DNA of 64,000 nucleotides from Enterobacter dykesii (GTDB lineage: Bacteria > Pseudomonadota > Gammaproteobacteria > Enterobacterales > Enterobacteriaceae). Made by a program: the position numbers and the translations under genes. Shown piece by piece: positions 1 through 10,235 of this stretch (the stretch's first letter is position 1; each line of letters begins with the position of its first letter). The stretch is from the NCBI RefSeq assembly GCF_008364625.2, contig NZ_CP126604.1, positions 1,116,001 through 1,180,000 of the forward strand, read 5' to 3'. Below the pieces are notes generated by a model that saw only the letters and a list, made by a program, of their open reading frames with translations, was not told where the DNA came from and made no database searches.

Positions 1-5
1 CTTAT

Positions 6-398
6 TCACGAATGGAGAAGCTCAGCGATTTCTTTGCGCTTTCTTGTTGCCCATTCAGGTTTGATAGAGAGCATTAAACTGTATTGTCTTCTGAAGTAAA
101 CCTCTCTAAATTCTCGTTCAGAAGAATGGCTTGCTGCATAGGTTGAGGCCATCCCCGCCACGGCACTCTCCACAAACCAATACAGAATTTCATCGTCACT
201 GAGCGTTACTTTTCGCTGTATCTCAAGGCCTCTTTCACTGACGATAAAATGATATTCTTTGCCATGAATTTCAAGATAGGGAGTTGCAACCCCATCGGGT
301 TGGTCAGGGATAAAGAAGTAATGGTTTGGCCTTGTCCCTCCGCCTAACTGCTCACCTATTTTTAGAAGCTCGTTTCGTAGTTCTTCAATGGTTTTCAT
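6..398 (-). CDS. Imm63-like immunity protein (tentative)
   Basis: A 130-residue soluble protein with no signal peptide or membrane segment. The pattern (an N-terminal helix with EELRNEL, a central YLEIHGKEYHFIVSERG strand region, then ILYWFVESAV and a basic C-terminal YFRRQYSLM segment) resembles the Imm63 family of polymorphic-toxin immunity proteins, from memory rather than a search. Such proteins neutralise a cognate toxin in the cytoplasm. No toxin gene is visible downstream because the window starts here, and the gene to its right is a separate toxin-antitoxin pair. ATG start at 398. It could equally be an orphan immunity gene or an unrelated small hypothetical. Confidence 0.5.
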   Translation of the reverse strand: MKTIEELRNELLKIGEQLGGGTRPNHYFFIPDQPDGVATPYLEIHGKEYHFIVSERGLEIQRKVTLSDDEILYWFVESAVAGMASTYAASHSSEREFREVYFRRQYSLMLSIKPEWATRKRKEIAELLHS

Positions 399-467
399 AA
401 ACAGCTCTTTGTTTTTGTATGTAAACGACTCATTACCGCGGATTGGTTACAAAGCGCCTGCTCTCGA

Positions 468-887
468 TCACTTCCCCACAAACGCACTCACCGGCAAACC
501 AAAACGTTTCGCCAGCGCACGCATATGATCCAGCGTTAACGTGCGCTGTCCGTTGAGGATTCGACTCACCAGAGACTTCTTGCCAATTTCGTTCTCGAAG
601 TCGCTCTGAGTGAGTTGGTACTGATCTATCAGCGTTCGCAATAACGCAACGCCTGACGGAATGCTGGCAACACGCGCGTTAAATTCCGCAAACTCCGGAG
701 ACTCGTTTTCGTATTTATCGATTTTGGTGGTGAGCATCTCTACCAGCGGGCTATCGGGTTCATGTTCGATCAGATACTCCACCAGCGCCAGCGCATCTTC
801 GTAATCTTCTCGCGACGGGCTTGAGCCCAGGAAAGGGAGCGCGTTTGTCAGGTCGTTTGCCGCTTTGATGGCTGCTGCATAATTCAT
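468..887 (-). CDS. higA: HigA-type antitoxin with XRE helix-turn-helix
   Basis: 139 residues. The C-terminal half (about residues 78-138) is an XRE helix-turn-helix domain with LTQSDFENEIG and SRILNGQRTLTLDHMRALAKRFG; the N-terminal acidic half is typical of the long HigA antitoxins (E. coli YgjM type). It is expected to bind the toxin encoded just upstream and to repress the shared promoter. Its ATG overlaps the toxin stop codon by four bases (884-887), so the pair is translationally coupled, toxin first. Family assignment is strong; activity is inferred. Confidence 0.87.
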   Translation of the reverse strand: MNYAAAIKAANDLTNALPFLGSSPSREDYEDALALVEYLIEHEPDSPLVEMLTTKIDKYENESPEFAEFNARVASIPSGVALLRTLIDQYQLTQSDFENEIGKKSLVSRILNGQRTLTLDHMRALAKRFGLPVSAFVGK

Positions 888-1195
888 TCTTTCATTCTCC
901 GGTAGAGGTCCGTGAGCTTGTCATACTCTGCGTGAGTGCTGATGTGTTTGATGAAAATTGTTCCTCGCTCAAAATCAGTAAAAAACATCACTCTTAAATG
1001 CCCGCCACCCACATTAATGACCCACCATTTCTCCCGGTACTTCATCCTGTCCAGGCTGGGGAAGCGCTTTCGCATGTCGTCTGGTGACAGGTAATGCTCC
1101 TTTTTTAGTACCCGGTAAAGATCGTCCAGGGCGAGTGCTTGATTAGGAAATTGTCTGGTGGCTGCGTCGAAAGGTGCTCTTGAGACTACGTGCAT
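884..1195 (-). CDS. higB: HigB-type mRNA interferase toxin
   Basis: 103 residues from the ATG at 1195, which has an AAGGGG ribosome site six bases upstream; the longer frame to 1252 has no such site and would run through the promoter. The fold signature matches HigB (RelE superfamily): an N-terminal MHVVSRAPFDAA strand-helix, FPSLDRMKYREKWWVINVGG, then LRVMFFTDFERGTIFIKHISTHAEYD. The late His and Tyr in STHAEYD are the region used for mRNA cleavage in this family. It forms an operon with the antitoxin directly downstream. RNase activity is family knowledge, not shown here. Confidence 0.87.
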   Translation of the reverse strand: MHVVSRAPFDAATRQFPNQALALDDLYRVLKKEHYLSPDDMRKRFPSLDRMKYREKWWVINVGGGHLRVMFFTDFERGTIFIKHISTHAEYDKLTDLYRRMKE

Positions 1196-1206
1196 CCTTG
1201 CCCCTT

Positions 1207-1252
1207 GTTTCCAGACTGGAAACATTATGGGTGACGGTTGGTGGGTTGACAA
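1207..1252 (-). promoter_or_regulatory. higBA promoter with palindromic operator
   Basis: On the minus strand TTGTCA (1247-1252) and CATAAT (1224-1229) are spaced by 17 bases, a good sigma-70 promoter. Immediately downstream, over the expected transcription start, lies a perfect palindrome with 8-base arms GTTTCCAG and CTGGAAAC around one central base (1207-1223), a likely HigA operator. Promoter and palindrome are seen directly; HigA binding is inferred. Confidence 0.6.
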
Positions 1253-1271
1253 TGTGGAAACTTTGATGGAG

Positions 1272-1327
1272 TACAGTGTTCATATGCTCGTGATGATGGC
1301 GGTCATTTAATTAGTGTGAACACTGTA
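1272..1327. repeat. 11-bp perfect inverted repeat between higBA and leuE-like gene
   Basis: TACAGTGTTCA at 1272-1282 is matched by its exact reverse complement TGAACACTGTA at 1317-1327, with a 34-base spacer. It lies between the divergent higBA and exporter genes. It may be a dimer-pair operator for a regulator not in the window, or an upstream HigA site; its spacing is long for a simple terminator and there is no T-tract. Confidence 0.5.
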
Positions 1328-1464
1328 TGAGGTGGCTGTGAAAAAAATGTCCGCTTTGTGCCAACAGCAGACATTGGCTTACCAGGAAAGTTGCCGTGAT
1401 GTGTTTTCATCTACGCTGGTTACATTAGAATAGCTTCGTTGAAAACGAGAGAACCGGAGTGAAA

Positions 1465-2109
1465 ATGTTTGCTGATTTTGGTGTCGTGAATTTCTGGACG
1501 TACCTGCTTGGTGCAACGCTGATAGTCCTTGTACCTGGCCCTGAAACCATGTTCGTGATTAAAACGAGCATTACCAGCGGCATCAAGCGGGGCTTTGCTG
1601 CAATATTTTCCATTCTGCTGAGCGACGTTATTCTGGTTCTGCTGGCATGGTGTGGGCTGGCGGCGGTCATAAGCTCAACTCCTGCCTTGTTTAACGCCAT
1701 CAAGTACGCAGGCGCTGCTTATCTTTTCTATCTCGGTGTCCAGACAATACGCGCTATCTTCAAGCCAGCTGTCGAAACGAGTGAGGAAAAGAAAGCTTCA
1801 GCTGATGCCGGGGGGATCATCGGACGCGGAATGTTGGTTACGCTATTGAATCCAAAGACGCTGCTGTTCTATATCTCTTTCTTCGCCCAGTTCATTAATG
1901 TTCAGGCTGAACACTCCTGGATGGCTTTTATCATTCTGGCAGCAGTAATGTTCGCAATTACTTTCGTTTATTTCGGCTTTCTCGTTTTCTGCGGCTCTTA
2001 TCTGCTCAGCCGTCTTAAAGGCAACCGTAGGTTATCTGCCATAGGAAATGCGCTGGTAGGGATGTTCTTCATTGGATTTGCAGCACGTCTCGCAAGCGCA
2101 ACTTCTTGA
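1465..2109 (+). CDS. LysE/RhtB-family amino-acid exporter, LeuE-like
   Basis: 214 residues, six hydrophobic segments, no cleavable signal. The N-terminal MFADFGVVNFWTYLLGA and C-terminal FIGFAARLA closely parallel E. coli LeuE (leucine efflux), and the family motif VPGPETMFV is present, with Glu where LeuE has Asn. The role is proton-driven efflux of a neutral amino acid across the inner membrane; the exact substrate is inferred. Start chosen at ATG 1465, preceded by GGAG with five-base spacing and matching the LeuE N-terminus, rather than the GTG six bases earlier. A single-gene unit ended by the hairpin at 2121. Confidence 0.87.
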   Translation: MFADFGVVNFWTYLLGATLIVLVPGPETMFVIKTSITSGIKRGFAAIFSILLSDVILVLLAWCGLAAVISSTPALFNAIKYAGAAYLFYLGVQTIRAIFKPAVETSEEKKASADAGGIIGRGMLVTLLNPKTLLFYISFFAQFINVQAEHSWMAFIILAAVMFAITFVYFGFLVFCGSYLLSRLKGNRRLSAIGNALVGMFFIGFAARLASATS

Positions 2110-2120
2110 CTTGATAGCTT

Positions 2121-2144
2121 AACCGCCGTGAGGCGGTTTTTTTT
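2121..2144 (+). terminator. Rho-independent terminator of the LeuE-like gene
   Basis: AACCGCC and GGCGGTT pair around a short GTGA loop, followed by a run of T. It begins 11 bases after the exporter stop codon. Confidence 0.85.
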
Positions 2145-2272
2145 ATGTTCTTTTGATGGATAGGCCGTCTGCTATTCGCTCTTAACGGACATTCCACAAA
2201 CAACTCTGTACTTTGAGTAAGGCCGAAATCCTGCTTCTTACCTCGCAGAATTCCGGCCTTCAGTCACCCGCC

Positions 2273-2728
2273 TCAGTGCGCCTGGATATAAGGCTCCTTC
2301 ACAAACTCCGCCAATAACCAGACCATATCATGCAGCAGCCCGGTGAGTTCTTTCGCCACGCTCGCAGGCAACGTCCCGCCCATCACTGCCAACGTTAACG
2401 CTACGGCATAGTCCACCTGCAACGTCGTCTCTTGCCAGCAGTCGGGCACGCAGGAAGCAATCTTTTCCCCCGCAATCAGTTGTTCAACCAGATGCGAAGG
2501 CAGCTCGGCATCGCAGCACTCCCGCAGTCGCTTCAGCGCAGCCAGCAATCGCGTACAGAGCGTGGCAAACGTCACCGCGTCGTCAGTTTCCACCAGCACG
2601 CTTACATACGCAGTGCAGGCGTCAGCCAGTTCGAAGAGATTCGCAGAATCGGGAAGTTGCAGGTGGATAAGGTGATAAACAGCGCTTTCTTCAGTAAGCG
2701 CGTAAGAAAATCCAGGGATAGTAGCCAT
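2273..2728 (-). CDS. Hypothetical protein, 151 residues
   Basis: Not recognised. The protein is almost entirely helical by composition (Leu/Ala rich), acidic, has no signal peptide or obvious membrane segment, and carries four cysteines (CCDAEL, SCVPDC). The start at 2728 is followed by a long unbroken frame, and codon use resembles neighbouring genes. It stands alone; upstream of it lies the 342-base non-coding stretch with phage-immunity-like repeats, so it may belong to a small integrated remnant. No function is proposed. Confidence 0.6.
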   Translation of the reverse strand: MATIPGFSYALTEESAVYHLIHLQLPDSANLFELADACTAYVSVLVETDDAVTFATLCTRLLAALKRLRECCDAELPSHLVEQLIAGEKIASCVPDCWQETTLQVDYAVALTLAVMGGTLPASVAKELTGLLHDMVWLLAEFVKEPYIQAH

Positions 2729-2770
2729 AAGGCATCCTCTTTATGCAAAAAAATATTAACCGCCCGATGA

Positions 2771-2930
2771 GTTCCTACGCTCAGAGGGGGTAGCGCTGAC
2801 GGAGGTAGGAATGCCGTGCATAAAGAAAAACGGCCAGCCTTTCGGCTGCTCCGCCAGCGCCACCGTGATTCTAACGGGATATGCGCTGTCGCGACAAAAA
2901 ATATCGCTTTATGCTAACGGGTTCCTACGC
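2771..2930 (+). ncRNA. Candidate P4/c4-type antisense RNA region (remnant)
   Basis: GTTCCTACGC occurs twice, at 2771-2780 and 2921-2930, and between them GTAGGAA (2805-2811) is complementary to both copies. This A-B-C order is how satellite phage P4 arranges its immunity region, where a small RNA carrying the complementary B box pairs with nascent A and C boxes. Short hairpins (AGCC TTTC GGCT near 2837; GTGCC/GGCAC near 2945-2962) add structure, and the +1 frame from 2811 reads like the start of P4 Ash-type peptides (KNGQPFGCSASA). No integrase or other phage gene is adjacent. The whole 2729-3070 stretch otherwise holds no convincing gene. Assignment is tentative. Confidence 0.3.
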
Positions 2931-3070
2931 CCGGTTACGGATGTGCCGCAACGCAGGCACTTTACGGCGGCGAAAAATGGAAGGAAAGGAATAACCCTGA
3001 ATTACATAAGGTTGCTTGAAAGTTTGCGAGGCGGCTTCCAGAAGGGCACTGCCGGGTGGCGGCTACTCCT

Positions 3071-3955
3071 TCACGCAGACCTTTTCATTTTGAGCAACCC
3101 TTCTAATAACGCCTGCGTCGCGCGGGAGGATTTGCCCGCCTGCGAACAAACCAGCCCAAACTCCCGGCACAGCGAAGGTGCTACGGGCACGACGCACAAG
3201 CCGCGTAATTCATCCGGCAGAGCGGATTCAGGTATCAGCGCGACGCCCATGCCTTCGCGCACCAGCAGGCAGGCGCTGATCCAGTCGCGGACGGTCACCC
3301 GCACGTCAGACAGCTGCAAGCCAGCCTGTTCCATCAGGCTTTTTCCATTGACGGCACAACCGCCCGTTGCGAGCACGAAGGGCTGGTCTGCCAGTTCCTC
3401 AAGGGGGATGCCCCGCAAACGCGCATAGCGAGCCTGACGGTGACTGGCTGGCAGCACCGCGACCCACGCATCCTGCCCTAAGATCGCTTCAGCACGCCCG
3501 GGAACAGGGTTCATGACCACGCCCAGATCAACCGTATCTGCCGCCAGCCACTCTTCGACCTCCTGGTCCGTACCTTCCAGTACGACCACCTCGATTTCAG
3601 GATGCAGGCGCTTAAAGTCGCGCAGCAGTCCGGGTAAAAATGTGGATGTCACCGAAGGAAAACTGGCAAGACGAATACGCCCGCCGCTCAGCCCCCGGCT
3701 CTCATCCGCCAGTGCACGGATGGCATCCAGCCGCGCCAGCATACTCCTTGCTTCTTTGACAACCCGCTCGCCCAGGGCAGTCATGCCGATGTGGCGTCGC
3801 TCTCGCGTGAATACCGCAAATCCTAATGAGGCCTCTAACTGAGCGATCGCCTGGCTGGCACCCGACTGCGTCATGCCAACCTCTTCAGCGGCACGCGAAA
3901 TATTACTGGCATCGGCCACTGCAATCAGTAAGCGCCAGTGTAAAAGATTCATCAT
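3071..3955 (-). CDS. LysR-family transcriptional regulator
   Basis: 294 residues. Winged helix-turn-helix at about residues 3-62 (ISRAAEEVGMTQSGASQAIAQLEASLG), followed by the two-lobed effector-binding domain (GRIRLASFPSVTSTFLPGLL onward). It is divergent from the glutathione transferase gene at 4065, with 109 bases between them, so it most likely regulates that gene and itself from the shared region; effector unknown. The usual start is ATG 3955 (MMNLLHWRLL) or the next codon. Confidence 0.9.
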   Translation of the reverse strand: MMNLLHWRLLIAVADASNISRAAEEVGMTQSGASQAIAQLEASLGFAVFTRERRHIGMTALGERVVKEARSMLARLDAIRALADESRGLSGGRIRLASFPSVTSTFLPGLLRDFKRLHPEIEVVVLEGTDQEVEEWLAADTVDLGVVMNPVPGRAEAILGQDAWVAVLPASHRQARYARLRGIPLEELADQPFVLATGGCAVNGKSLMEQAGLQLSDVRVTVRDWISACLLVREGMGVALIPESALPDELRGLCVVPVAPSLCREFGLVCSQAGKSSRATQALLEGLLKMKRSA

Positions 3956-4064
3956 GAATATCAGTAGCTCAGCTAATAGTTATTTTATGAATCATTAATT
4001 TTACAGTGAGAATGGCTTTAAGCACAGTGTATGTAAATTACACAGACGCTTTAACGGAGAGATT

Positions 4065-4670
4065 ATGAAACTCTATTACGCCCCGGACACCTGTTCACTC
4101 TCACCCCATATCGTGCTTCGCGAACTGGCGATTGAGTTTGAACTGGTTAAAGTGGACAACAGGAGCAAGCTTACCGCTGACGGGCGCGACTTCCTGACCA
4201 TCAACCCTAAAGGTTATGTCGCAGCGCTTGAGCTGGATGACGGGAAAATCCTGACCGAGGGGCCAGCCATTTTGCAGTACCTGGCAGACATCAAGCCAGA
4301 AAGTGGGCTGGCACCACGAGCAGACAGCTGGGAGCGAGTGCGGCTTCAGGAATGGCTAAACTTTATCACCAGCGAAATACACGCGGGATCTGCACCTCTT
4401 TTCAACCGCGAGCTGCCCGAAGAGGCCAAATCGATTTTTCGTGAGAAGCTGTTCAGGTGGTTCGATTTTCTTCAGGAAACGCTCTCCACAAGCGCTTATC
4501 TGACGGGAGCGTCTTTCAGCGTGGCGGATGCCTATCTTTTCACCGTGCTGGGATGGTGCTCGTTCTTCTCAATTGAACTCAACGACTGGCCCGCGCTAGT
4601 GGCGTACAGGGAAAAAATCAGCGCCCGTCCCGCGGTGCAGGCGGCATTACGTGCGGAGGCGAAAGACTAG
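4065..4670 (+). CDS. Glutathione S-transferase, GstA-like
   Basis: 201 residues, the normal length for beta-class bacterial enzymes. N-terminal thioredoxin-like domain (residues 1-80) with Cys10 in APDTCSLSPH, the beta-class cysteine, the cis-Pro region KGYVAALEL and the glutathione-binding LTEGPAILQYLAD; helical C-terminal domain with SFSVADAYLFTVLGW. It conjugates or transfers glutathione in the cytoplasm in detoxification. ATG at 4065 is preceded by GGAGAG. Divergently oriented to a LysR regulator that probably controls it. About half-identical to E. coli GstA by eye, so it may be a paralogue. Confidence 0.9.
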   Translation: MKLYYAPDTCSLSPHIVLRELAIEFELVKVDNRSKLTADGRDFLTINPKGYVAALELDDGKILTEGPAILQYLADIKPESGLAPRADSWERVRLQEWLNFITSEIHAGSAPLFNRELPEEAKSIFREKLFRWFDFLQETLSTSAYLTGASFSVADAYLFTVLGWCSFFSIELNDWPALVAYREKISARPAVQAALRAEAKD

Positions 4671-4751
4671 GTCTGCGTATTCCGCCGCAGGTATTCATGC
4701 CTAAAGCAGGAGGCAAATGAGGATGAGGAGCCAGGATGCGTTAGCATACTG

Positions 4752-5018
4752 TCACTCTGCATCTGATTGCCTGGCGCTTTTCACGGCATCCTGCTTCCCC
4801 GGATTGCATTGCTGTTTTGTTCCTGGAAGATAAAATTTTCCCGACGCGTCCGGATCTGTTCCGCCCGGACAACCTGCGCGGCCCGGAGCTGAGACGGTGC
4901 CATCCGAACCGTTTCCTCCATCAGAACCGTTTCCGCCATCCCCACCATTACCGCCATCGGCAGCATTTACAGCGAATGCGCCGAGTATGAGCAAAAATGC
5001 AATAACTCGTGTAGTCAT
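4752..5018 (-). CDS. Small secreted glycine-rich repeat protein
   Basis: 88 residues from ATG 5018, chosen because TGGAGG lies five bases upstream; the frame extends to 5030 without a ribosome site. A Sec signal peptide (MTTRVIAFLLILGAFAVNA) leads into three near-perfect copies of the six-residue unit GGNGxD, then a tail with two cysteines (GRAGCPGG and KQQCNPG) that could form a disulfide in the periplasm. Mature protein about 69 residues. I do not recognise it. The repeat is also visible in the DNA as 18-base units near 4906-4960. Function unknown; calcium binding or surface exposure are only guesses from composition. Confidence 0.65.
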   Translation of the reverse strand: MTTRVIAFLLILGAFAVNAADGGNGGDGGNGSDGGNGSDGTVSAPGRAGCPGGTDPDASGKFYLPGTKQQCNPGKQDAVKSARQSDAE

Positions 5019-5219
5019 CAAAACCTCCATTGTTCAGGGTATTTCAAGGCATCTTGCCAGCATGGATTCAGCATCTCTCTTCCTTGTCATCCCTTGAGTG
5101 CAGCCAGAGTAACAGATGGTTTGCGGCAGACAATTACCAGGAAAACGTAGTACCGAAGCGTGCATCAGTAAGACCTTTACCGTTCCAGGATCCCGTGATT
5201 TGACAACAAAGGCTGACTT

Positions 5220-5253
5220 GCCGGGTGGCGGCAACGCCTTACCCGGCCTACAA
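5220..5253. repeat. REP element
   Basis: GCCGGGT and ACCCGGC arms with an internal GGCGGCAACGCCTT loop, the standard enterobacterial REP palindrome, between the glycine-rich protein gene and budR. The remaining part of 5031-5271 shows no gene. Confidence 0.85.
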
Positions 5254-5271
5254 ACCAGCAGCGCTGCGCCG

Positions 5272-6153
5272 TCACCCCTCGCTCATCATCATCAAAAACC
5301 GCTTCACCGTCCGCGAGCGTTCAAAGCGTCGCCAGCAGAGCGCGATATCGGTATAAAGCTCCGGCGAGCTCAGCGCATGATAGGTCACATTCGGCGGTGA
5401 AATGGCCGCCATGGATTTCGGCACCAGCGCAAACCCGCCGCCAGCGGAAACCATGCTCAGGGAGGAGGAAAGCTGCGACGACTGCAGCGCGTGCTGCACG
5501 TCAATTCCGGCCCGCTCGCAGCAGCCGTGAACCCGTTCGTACAGTCCCGGCGCGACCTCCTGCGGGAACAGCACCACCGGCGTATCCCGAAGCTGCTCTA
5601 ACGCCAGCGAATCGCACGCCGCCAGCGGATGATCGCGATGCAGCGCCACCACCATCGGCTCCCGGTCGAGGATTTTTAGCTCGAACGCCTTGCTGCTCTC
5701 GCACGGCAGACGCACGAAGGCAATATCCAGTTCACCCTCCGCCAGCATCGTCGTCAGCGACGACATATTGGCTTCCACCTGGTGAACCTGCACCGCCATG
5801 TTCTGCACCTGAAACTGGCGGATCAGCGCGAAAATTTTGGGATGAAAAGCGTCGGAGCTGGTGATGCCAATCGACAGATTGCCGTTCAGCCCGCGCGCGA
5901 TGCCGCGGGCTTTTTCCAGCGCGGCGTCGCTCAGCGCCAGAATTTTGCAGGCGTCCTCGTAGAAGGCTTCTCCCGCCTCGGTCAGCTCCACGCCCCGCGT
6001 CAGGCGTCTGAACAGCGGCGTGCCGACTTCCTCTTCGAGCCGTTTGATCTGCTGACTCAAAGGAGGCTGTGAAATACCCAGCGCTTCGGCCGCCCTGGTG
6101 AAGTGTCGCTCGCGTGCAACCGCGACAAAATACCGCAGATAACGAAGTTCCAT
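5272..6153 (-). CDS. budR: LysR-family activator of the butanediol operon
   Basis: 293 residues. Helix-turn-helix at residues 1-60 (ERHFTRAAEALGISQPPLSQQIKRLEEEVG) and a C-terminal substrate-binding-type domain. It is divergent from budA with a 105-base gap, the arrangement known for Klebsiella and Enterobacter BudR (AlsR homologue), which activates budABC in response to acetate, low pH and low oxygen. Regulation here is inferred from that family. ATG at 6153. Confidence 0.9.
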   Translation of the reverse strand: MELRYLRYFVAVARERHFTRAAEALGISQPPLSQQIKRLEEEVGTPLFRRLTRGVELTEAGEAFYEDACKILALSDAALEKARGIARGLNGNLSIGITSSDAFHPKIFALIRQFQVQNMAVQVHQVEANMSSLTTMLAEGELDIAFVRLPCESSKAFELKILDREPMVVALHRDHPLAACDSLALEQLRDTPVVLFPQEVAPGLYERVHGCCERAGIDVQHALQSSQLSSSLSMVSAGGGFALVPKSMAAISPPNVTYHALSSPELYTDIALCWRRFERSRTVKRFLMMMSEG

Positions 6154-6258
6154 ATCTAAAACGTCTCAAACCAGCATGGTTTCTATATTGGAACTCTCTG
6201 CTGAATCGGGTCAACATTTATTTAACCTTTCTAAATAAAGTTGAAGAGGACGAGCACG

Positions 6259-7038
6259 ATGATGCATTCATCTGCCTGCGACTGTGAGGCCAGCCTGTGC
6301 GAGACCCTGCGTGGGTTCTCCGCCCAGCATCCTGACAGCGTGATCTATCAGACATCGCTAATGAGCGCCCTGCTAAGCGGCGTGTACGAAGGAGAGACCA
6401 CCATCGCCGATCTGCTGGCACACGGTGATTTTGGTCTGGGCACCTTCAACGAGCTGGACGGCGAAATGATTGCCTTCAGCAGCCAGGTGTACCAGCTGCG
6501 CGCCGACGGCAGCGCCCGGGCCGCGAAGCCTGAGCAGAAAACGCCGTTTGCGGTGATGACCTGGTTCCAGCCGCAGTACCGCAAAACCTTCGATGCGCCG
6601 GTCAGCCGTCAGCAGATCCACGACGTCATCGACCAGCAGATCCCCTCCGACAACCTGTTCTGCGCGCTGCGCATCGATGGCAACTTCCGCCACGCCCACA
6701 CCCGCACGGTGCCGCGCCAGAAGCCGCCGTACCGCGCGATGACCGACGTGCTGGACGACCAGCCGGTGTTCCGCTTTAACCAGCGCGAAGGGGTGCTGGT
6801 CGGGTTCCGCACGCCGCAGCACATGCAGGGTATTAACGTGGCCGGCTATCACGAGCATTTCATCACGGACGACCGTCAGGGCGGGGGCCATCTGCTCGAC
6901 TACCAGCTGGAAAGCGGCGTGCTCACCTTCGGTGAAATTCACAAGCTGATGATTGACCTGCCCGCCGACAGCGCGTTTTTACGGGCCAACCTTCACCCCA
7001 GCAATCTTGATGCAGCGATCCGTTCCGTCGAAAACTAA
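6259..7038 (+). CDS. budA: Alpha-acetolactate decarboxylase
   Basis: 259 residues, closely matching Klebsiella BudA. It decarboxylates 2-acetolactate to (R)-acetoin, the second step of butanediol fermentation, in the cytoplasm. The zinc ligands are visible as His198, His200 (AGYHEHF) and His211 (GGGHLLDY), and the active-site acid region is NELDGE at 64-69. Start at ATG 6259 (AGAGGA eight bases upstream); the in-frame TTG at 6241 would add six residues not seen in homologues. First gene of the operon, 13 bases before budB. Confidence 0.96.
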   Translation: MMHSSACDCEASLCETLRGFSAQHPDSVIYQTSLMSALLSGVYEGETTIADLLAHGDFGLGTFNELDGEMIAFSSQVYQLRADGSARAAKPEQKTPFAVMTWFQPQYRKTFDAPVSRQQIHDVIDQQIPSDNLFCALRIDGNFRHAHTRTVPRQKPPYRAMTDVLDDQPVFRFNQREGVLVGFRTPQHMQGINVAGYHEHFITDDRQGGGHLLDYQLESGVLTFGEIHKLMIDLPADSAFLRANLHPSNLDAAIRSVEN

Positions 7039-7051
7039 CAGGAGAACTACC

Positions 7052-9522
<2,471 letters not shown>

Positions 9523-9549
9523 ATTCTAATAAGCTCTGACATGAGTTTT

Positions 9550-9578
9550 CCCCTGCACCCGTGCAGGGGCTTTTTTTT
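9550..9578 (+). terminator. Terminator of budABC
   Basis: Nine-base-pair stem CCCCTGCAC / GTGCAGGGG with a two-base loop, then C and eight T. Confidence 0.92.
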
Positions 9579-9653
9579 GTCTCCTCATCCATTGTGCATT
9601 ACACTGCGCGCTGCAAAACTTTAGTCATTACGATCTGACAGGCGGTAACAGCG

Positions 9654-10127
9654 ATGAACGGTACAATCACAACGTGGTTTAAAGATAAAGGCTTTGGATT
9701 TATCAAAGATGAAAACGGTGACAACCGCTATTTTCATGTGATTAAGGTCGCGAATCCCGATCTGATTAAGAAAGATGCCGCGGTGACCTTCGAGCCGACC
9801 ACCAACAACAAAGGCCTTTCTGCCTATGCGGTGAAGGTGATCCCTGAAAGCAAACATCTCTTTATTGCGGGCGAGCGCGTGAAGCTCACCTCGATCAAAT
9901 CCTTCGTGGTGTTTAACGAAGAAGAGCCGGTTGATGCCAAAATCGACAAAGAGAACGCGGTGCTGTCGGTGGGGCTGCTGATGAACAGCATCAAGCCGAA
10001 ATCCGAGAAAAAACCGGGCGAAATGCGCACGGTGAAGAAGCTGGCGATTACCACCTTCCAGAACACGACGCTGATCTTCACCGAAGATGAGATCGACATC
10101 GACGCCACGGTGAAGCTGCTGAAGTAA
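9654..10127 (+). CDS. Cold-shock-domain protein with extra C-terminal domain
   Basis: 157 residues. Residues 1-65 are a cold-shock domain with the RNP1-like KGFGFIKDENG and RYFHV (RNP2) strands expected to bind single-stranded nucleic acid; it is longer than the 70-residue Csp proteins. Residues 66-157 form a second, unrecognised domain rich in Lys and beta-branched residues (LFIAGERVKLTSIKSFVVF). Monocistronic, ATG 9654 with AGGCGG upstream. No downstream T-run terminator; a REP element follows. Confidence 0.75.
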   Translation: MNGTITTWFKDKGFGFIKDENGDNRYFHVIKVANPDLIKKDAAVTFEPTTNNKGLSAYAVKVIPESKHLFIAGERVKLTSIKSFVVFNEEEPVDAKIDKENAVLSVGLLMNSIKPKSEKKPGEMRTVKKLAITTFQNTTLIFTEDEIDIDATVKLLK

Positions 10128-10134
10128 TCTTTTT

Positions 10135-10169
10135 GCCGGGTGGCGGTTCCGCTTTACCCGGCCTGCAAA
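10135..10169. repeat. REP element
   Basis: GCCGGGT (10135-10141) pairs with ACCCGGC (10156-10162) around GGCGGTTCCGCTTT, the usual REP layout, directly after the cold-shock-domain gene. Confidence 0.85.
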
Positions 10170-10235
10170 TCCTCTCTTTTCGCCCGCTTTTTAACCTGCT
10201 ATAACAAACTCCTTACCTTTCAGGGAGTCACCGCC

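Noticed and set aside
2811-3428. 205-codon plus-strand frame running into the LysR gene
   Set aside because: Only the first residues resemble P4 Ash peptides; the rest is antisense to a real regulator, so a full-length gene is not supported.
6953-7051. Upstream extension of budB
   Set aside because: Overlaps conserved budA codons and lacks a ribosome site; GTG 7052 gives the family length.
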